A stretch of 64,000 bases of DNA from Colletotrichum lupini. Lineage: Eukaryota > Ascomycota > Sordariomycetes > Glomerellales > Glomerellaceae. A program made the position numbers and the translations under genes. The notes under the pieces were generated by a model. It was given only the letters and a program-made list of their open reading frames with translations. It was not told where the DNA came from and did no database searches. The DNA lies in the NCBI RefSeq assembly GCF_023278565.1, contig NC_064680.1, positions 2,852,001 through 2,916,000 on the forward strand, in the 5' to 3' direction. Positions 60,020-64,000 of the stretch are shown here, piece by piece; within the stretch, counting starts at the first letter, position 1, and the number at the start of each line of letters is the position of its first letter.

Positions 60020-60510
60020 GGTGCAATAGTGGATTCGTGGCGACAGGGGTGGGACGTTCTCATCAATGATGGAGGGCGTCGAAATGCGCGCCTTTGGCTA
60101 GGGTTTGGGTTTGGGTTCTGAGATTTGGGGTTAAGCGTCCGGGCTCGCCATTGAGAGACTCAACATGAAAAAACCGAGACATGAAGAGCGACGGCGGCTA
60201 GTGGAGACTAGTATGCCACGTCTTCCAATCACAGACCTAACTCAGATTAGTAATACATTATTCAGCTCGGGACATCCAAGACATGGCACTTTGTCAAGAT
60301 TTCAGGTGACTGAAACTGAAATGCTACCAACGTACTGTATAGCTACCTTGCTGTAGGTCTAACGGTCGCGCGAATCTGATTGGCTCACTACGTCTCGGTG
60401 TTTTATACTACTGTGTAAAGCACACTACAAAAAGATGGTTCAAGTTCGAAAATACCGAACAGAATGAATCGTACACAAAATCAATGCAGACGCCCAACGA
60501 ACACGCACAA
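60020..60510. other. Intergenic, with a short GGGTTT-type stretch
   Basis: No gene is seen. Positions 60099-60140 read TAGGGTTTGGGTTTGGGTTC then GGGGTTAA, a degenerate telomere-like G-rich repeat. It is too short and irregular to be a true telomere. Confidence 0.4.
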
Positions 60511-60996
60511 TCAAACCTCCTGCAACGTAGTTGCTCCAATAGGCGCACCACTCTTGGGAATCAAAAAACTACTCCCCACAACTTTCCCACCCGCGCCCCG
60601 AGGCCCCTTCAAAACCGACGCATCAACGCTCACAAAAGACGCATTCGTCCACGTCGTCCCATCATTCCACGAATTCCCCGTCGCCGTGACAGTACTCACC
60701 AAACTCACCTGCGCACTCCACGAAGCCCCATTCACAGCCGCGACATTCCCCCGCATAGCCGAAGACGAACTCCGCATCAGGAACCCCGTATCCCCATTAT
60801 TCCACGCCGAGTTCCTCTCAAACGTCAAACTACCCGGGTTCCCGTTATCAATAAACCCCTTCTTCCAATTCCCAAACGCGATACAATTCCGCACTACGTG
60901 ATCCGCCACGGGGTTCCCCGTAATCCCCAATTTGAATCCGTTTCCATCCCCTTCGAACGGGCTGAACCCCCACCGGTTATAAGTCAAAGCACCCAC
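60511..60996 (-). pseudogene. 5'-truncated polysaccharide lyase family 9 (pectate lyase)
   Basis: The minus-strand frame ends at TGA 60513-60511 and can be read back to about 60990, where an in-frame TAA and then C-runs interrupt it. The remaining about 160 residues match the C-terminal part of PL9 right-handed beta-helix enzymes: NRWGFSPFEGDGNGFKLG, HVVRNCIAFGNWKKGF, NGNPGSLTFERNSAWNNGDT. Intact PL9 proteins are more than twice as long with a signal peptide, and none of the N-terminal coils are visible. The family cleaves pectin or polygalacturonate in plant cell walls. The remainder has no internal stop, so the break may be recent or an assembly collapse. Confidence 0.75.
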
Positions 60997-61060
60997 TTAT
61001 GGGCCCCCCCCCCCCCTTTTGGGCCCCCCCCAAAATCCCGCCTAGCCCCCCGATTAAAAC
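60997..61060. other. C-homopolymer junction
   Basis: Runs of 13 C (61004-61016) and 9 C (61024-61032) are separated by TTTTGGG. A weak TTTTGGG/CCCAAAA inverted repeat overlaps the second run. This sits exactly where the pectate lyase frame ends and the AT-rich DNA starts, so it is either a rearrangement scar or a sequencing/assembly artefact. Confidence 0.7.
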
Positions 61061-64000
61061 CCTACCCTTAATATATAAACTACTATAATAATTACAAAAA
61101 TCGTCTAAATGCATTTGTTTTTAGTATAATTATTAATTAATATTTAATAGTCTTATATACCGAAAATAAGCTCTAACGGGCTTTTAATATTATTAAAAAC
61201 GGTCTCTTTATTAAGAGGGCCTCGGTTAAGTTTAGAATTCCTAAAGTAATATTTTAGAATTATAAAAAAGGCTATTAAACGAGGGTAAGGGTATTAATAA
61301 ACCTTTAGAGGCTTCTTTTATAATAAAAAAACTAACTAGTTTAGTAAGTTCGAATTTAGTATACCCTAAGTATTATATTAACTTATTAATAAATTAGAAA
61401 ATTCGCTAAGTAAGTTTTAATATTTTAAGGGGATACTAAACTATTTAAAAAGAGATAAATTAACGTTTTTATTAAAAAGAATTTTTAATAAAAGTTTAGA
61501 GAAGTTATTTAATAAATTCGTACCGTATTAATAAAGCTATAACTAATATAATTAAATTATAGTTTAGATTACTTAATATATCAGAGATTAGTAGTATTAA
61601 ATAAGTTAATAAGTATAATATAAATAAGACTAGTATAATAAAGGGTAAGGGAGCTAATAGGCTAGTCTTAGGTATAATAAAGGCTATAATAATATAAAAA
61701 AAAGAGCTTAGTTCGTATATTTAAATAACGATTATTAAGTATATTTTTATTAATAATAAGTTTATTAAACTACTAATTATTTATAAAAAAGAGTTAGTAT
61801 AATAGTAGTAGTTTTTATTTTAACTTAACCCTTACGATAATTAAAAGTTTATAATAATAAATAATAGCTAAATAACCGACGAGACTACTTTTTATTAATT
61901 AAAAAAAGTATTTTTATTATAAACTAAGACCCCCCTTATTAAGGAGCTTAATAAGCTAAACTAGCCTCGATTATTAATACTAAATAGGCATAGGAGTTAT
62001 ATAATAATAAAATTTATATAAGAGTACTATAAAAATAATATCTACTTATTATTTTTATTATTATACGCCTCTTATATCCTCTAGCCGTTAAATATAGTTA
62101 TTTTTAATTTTGTTAAGTTTTATTATAAAAAGGAGCTTAGTAAGGAGGATATAATAAATAATTTTATTATTATTAAAAAGCGGTACTTTTTAAGCTACTA
62201 CTAATTTATTTATTTAGCTAGTTTAATATTATTAAATATACGAAGTAAATAAAAAGTAACTAGACTATAGCTACTTAATATAGCTAAGCTATTTCTTAAC
62301 TTAATAATCCTATTTATATAAGTTATACTATTTAAAAGGGGTATAAAAGCTAAGTAAATAATTAATAATATTAATAAACTATTTAACTAAGTATTAGTAA
62401 CCTCTATTATTAACTAGTTAATTTTTAAAAAAGCTAGCGAGCTTAGTAACTATTTAAAACTATTTATAAAGCTTAGTTTAGATAATAATACTTAATAATT
62501 ACTATTTAAAAAAATAAAAAAGGTATTTAGTAAATAAGCCTACTACTTAGTTATATCTTAGTATCGGATTAGAAGTCTAATTCGACTACGGTATATAGCT
62601 AACTACACAGGGGCTAATTAGGGGCCCTATTTATAATTATCGTAGCTAGCCTAACCTATAGTTAGAACCTCTTTTTTATACTTATTATATAAATATTTAT
62701 ATAGTTTAATTAATCTCTTTATTAACTACGGTTCGAACTAACTACTTTACAATAGGAATACTAATACTAATTAATAATTAAATTTTACTATTATAAATTA
62801 ATAAAGTATCTTATTATATAAAAGAGACGACTTTTTAATACTATATAGGATAAGAGATTCGTATTAATTAACTTTATAAAAATAAATAAAAAAAGAGGTA
62901 ATTCTTAAATACCGCACAGAATTAAGTAATTATAGCCCTTTATTACTTACGAGAGGTTAACGTTTACTATATTAAACTACGTTAATTAACGAAATTATTT
63001 AAATAATTAGCCTTTTACCGTCGCCCCAAATAGCTTTTTTATTAAATAACTTTTCTATAACTAGCTTATAATTAGAAATCAACTAGTTAAATTAATAAAA
63101 AGAAATACTTATATAATAACTACTTACCTAATTAATTAGCATAACGAACGAGCTTAATAATATAATATAAAAAAGTATTACGTAATTAAAAAAGGGGATC
63201 TTTAAATATAAATATTTTTATTTAGTAATAAAAATAATTTTATAAGAGTTATTAAGCTAAGAGATTTATAATATATAAAAAAGTTTATTGTTATAAAAAT
63301 CTTATAAATACGACCTTAAGCCCGTAATTTAAATAACCTCTTTATAGTTCTTTTAACTACTCCCTAAGTATTATTTAAGAATATAATATAAAAAACGGTT
63401 TAATAAAAGAGGAGGGGATTTAGAGGTTTTAATAATATTAAGTTAAGAATATTATAGATCTTAGAAATTAATTTAAAAAAAAGTAACTACTTTAAAGTAG
63501 TCCTACGACCTCTTACTAAAGTTATTATTAACTTAAAAAAAGGCTAAAAAGATGAAGATTTAAAAAAAAAAAAAGAATTTTTTAAAAAGCTATTAAAGGG
63601 CTTTTTTTTATACTAATTCCTAGCGCGAGATTACTAATTTTAAAAAAATTAACTAAGTAATAAAAGGGATCGTTAATAAGTAATAATTACTTGACTATAA
63701 TTAAGTTACGAAAAAGACTACTTAAAAAATATAAAATAGAGTATTAAGAAGCCGTAAAAAACAAGATTTTTAAAATATTTAACCCTACTATATATAAGTA
63801 ATAAATAAGTATTTTTAATAAGTTTTTAAAATTTACGATTTTATAAAAAAAAGGGCTTGACTTCGTTAACTATACTTAACGACTTATATAGTTCTTAATA
63901 GCCTATATAGCTCTTTTATAAACTATTTAGCGTCTATTTTTAACTATTCTTACGGAATATTACTCTAAAAAAAGTAAGTTAAAAAAAGAAGCTATTTAGA
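61061..64000. repeat. AT-rich RIP-like block running off the window
   Basis: Composition changes abruptly to very AT-rich, made largely of TA, TTA and TAA. CpA and TpG dinucleotides are almost absent (whole 60-nt lines lack both), while CpT, CpC and CpG remain. That is the classic footprint of repeat-induced point mutation acting on CpA. No open frame over 60 codons survives. The original element, probably a transposon, is no longer identifiable by eye. Confidence 0.85.

Noticed and set aside
61061..64000. Mitochondrial DNA or a centromere core as the origin of the AT-rich block
   Set aside because: Selective loss of CpA/TpG with retained CpG/CpC fits RIP better than general AT bias, and no mitochondrial gene or open frame is visible. 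A centromeric location cannot be excluded but has no direct support.

Overview
The window is nuclear DNA of a filamentous ascomycete (Pezizomycotina, most likely a Sordariomycete). The evidence is short 50-80 bp introns with GT...AG ends and CTAAC/CTGAC-type branch sites, one gene per transcript on both strands, fungal-specific families (Spc7, Scm3, Atg14, Zn2Cys6 factor), and a strongly CpA/TpG-depleted AT-rich block at the right end that looks like repeat-induced point mutation (RIP). A family 9 pectate lyase remnant and a small secreted cysteine-rich protein suggest a plant-associated lifestyle. I cannot name the genus from sequence alone. All intron boundaries are my own readings from splice consensus, phase and protein continuity.

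Layout. 1-5 kb: a 58-aa cysteine-rich protein (+), a twin-CX9C DUF3128/Emi1-like protein (-) and ribosomal protein S11 (-). 5.6-10.3 kb: the kinetochore scaffold Spc7/KNL1 (+), with PP1-docking and MELT motifs. 11.3-15.6 kb: a short membrane-type reading frame followed, across one in-frame TAG and a canonical intron, by a 1,200+ aa disordered protein. 16-17.4 kb: Atg14 (-). 18.2-19.7 kb: two small conserved fungal proteins (+). 21.4-22.8 kb: casein kinase 2 catalytic subunit (+, six exons). 23.6-27 kb: the CENP-A chaperone Scm3 (-). 27.7-29.3 kb: Atg6/Beclin (+). 30.1-32.7 kb: an AAA ATPase (+). 33-34.6 kb: a stand-alone LigD-type 3'-phosphoesterase-domain protein (-). 35.2-37.6 kb: CAF-1 subunit Cac2 (-).

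About 7 kb (37.6-44.7 kb) then has no convincing gene. It is followed by an ABC-C/MRP-type transporter (+, 44.7-49.5 kb), a Zn2Cys6 transcription factor (-, 52.2-54.4 kb) and a DNAJC11-like J protein with an altered HPD motif (+, 55.4-57.9 kb). Last come a secreted cysteine-rich protein (+, 59.5-60.0 kb), a 5'-truncated pectate lyase (-, to about 60.99 kb), a C-homopolymer junction, and about 2.9 kb of RIP-like AT-rich DNA to the end of the window.

Functional links. Atg14 and Atg6 are both subunits of autophagy PI3-kinase complex I and lie about 10 kb apart. Spc7, Scm3 and Cac2 all act on centromeres or chromatin assembly. Most other genes are housekeeping. The right end is an accessory-type region where a plant cell-wall enzyme has been broken next to degraded repeat DNA.
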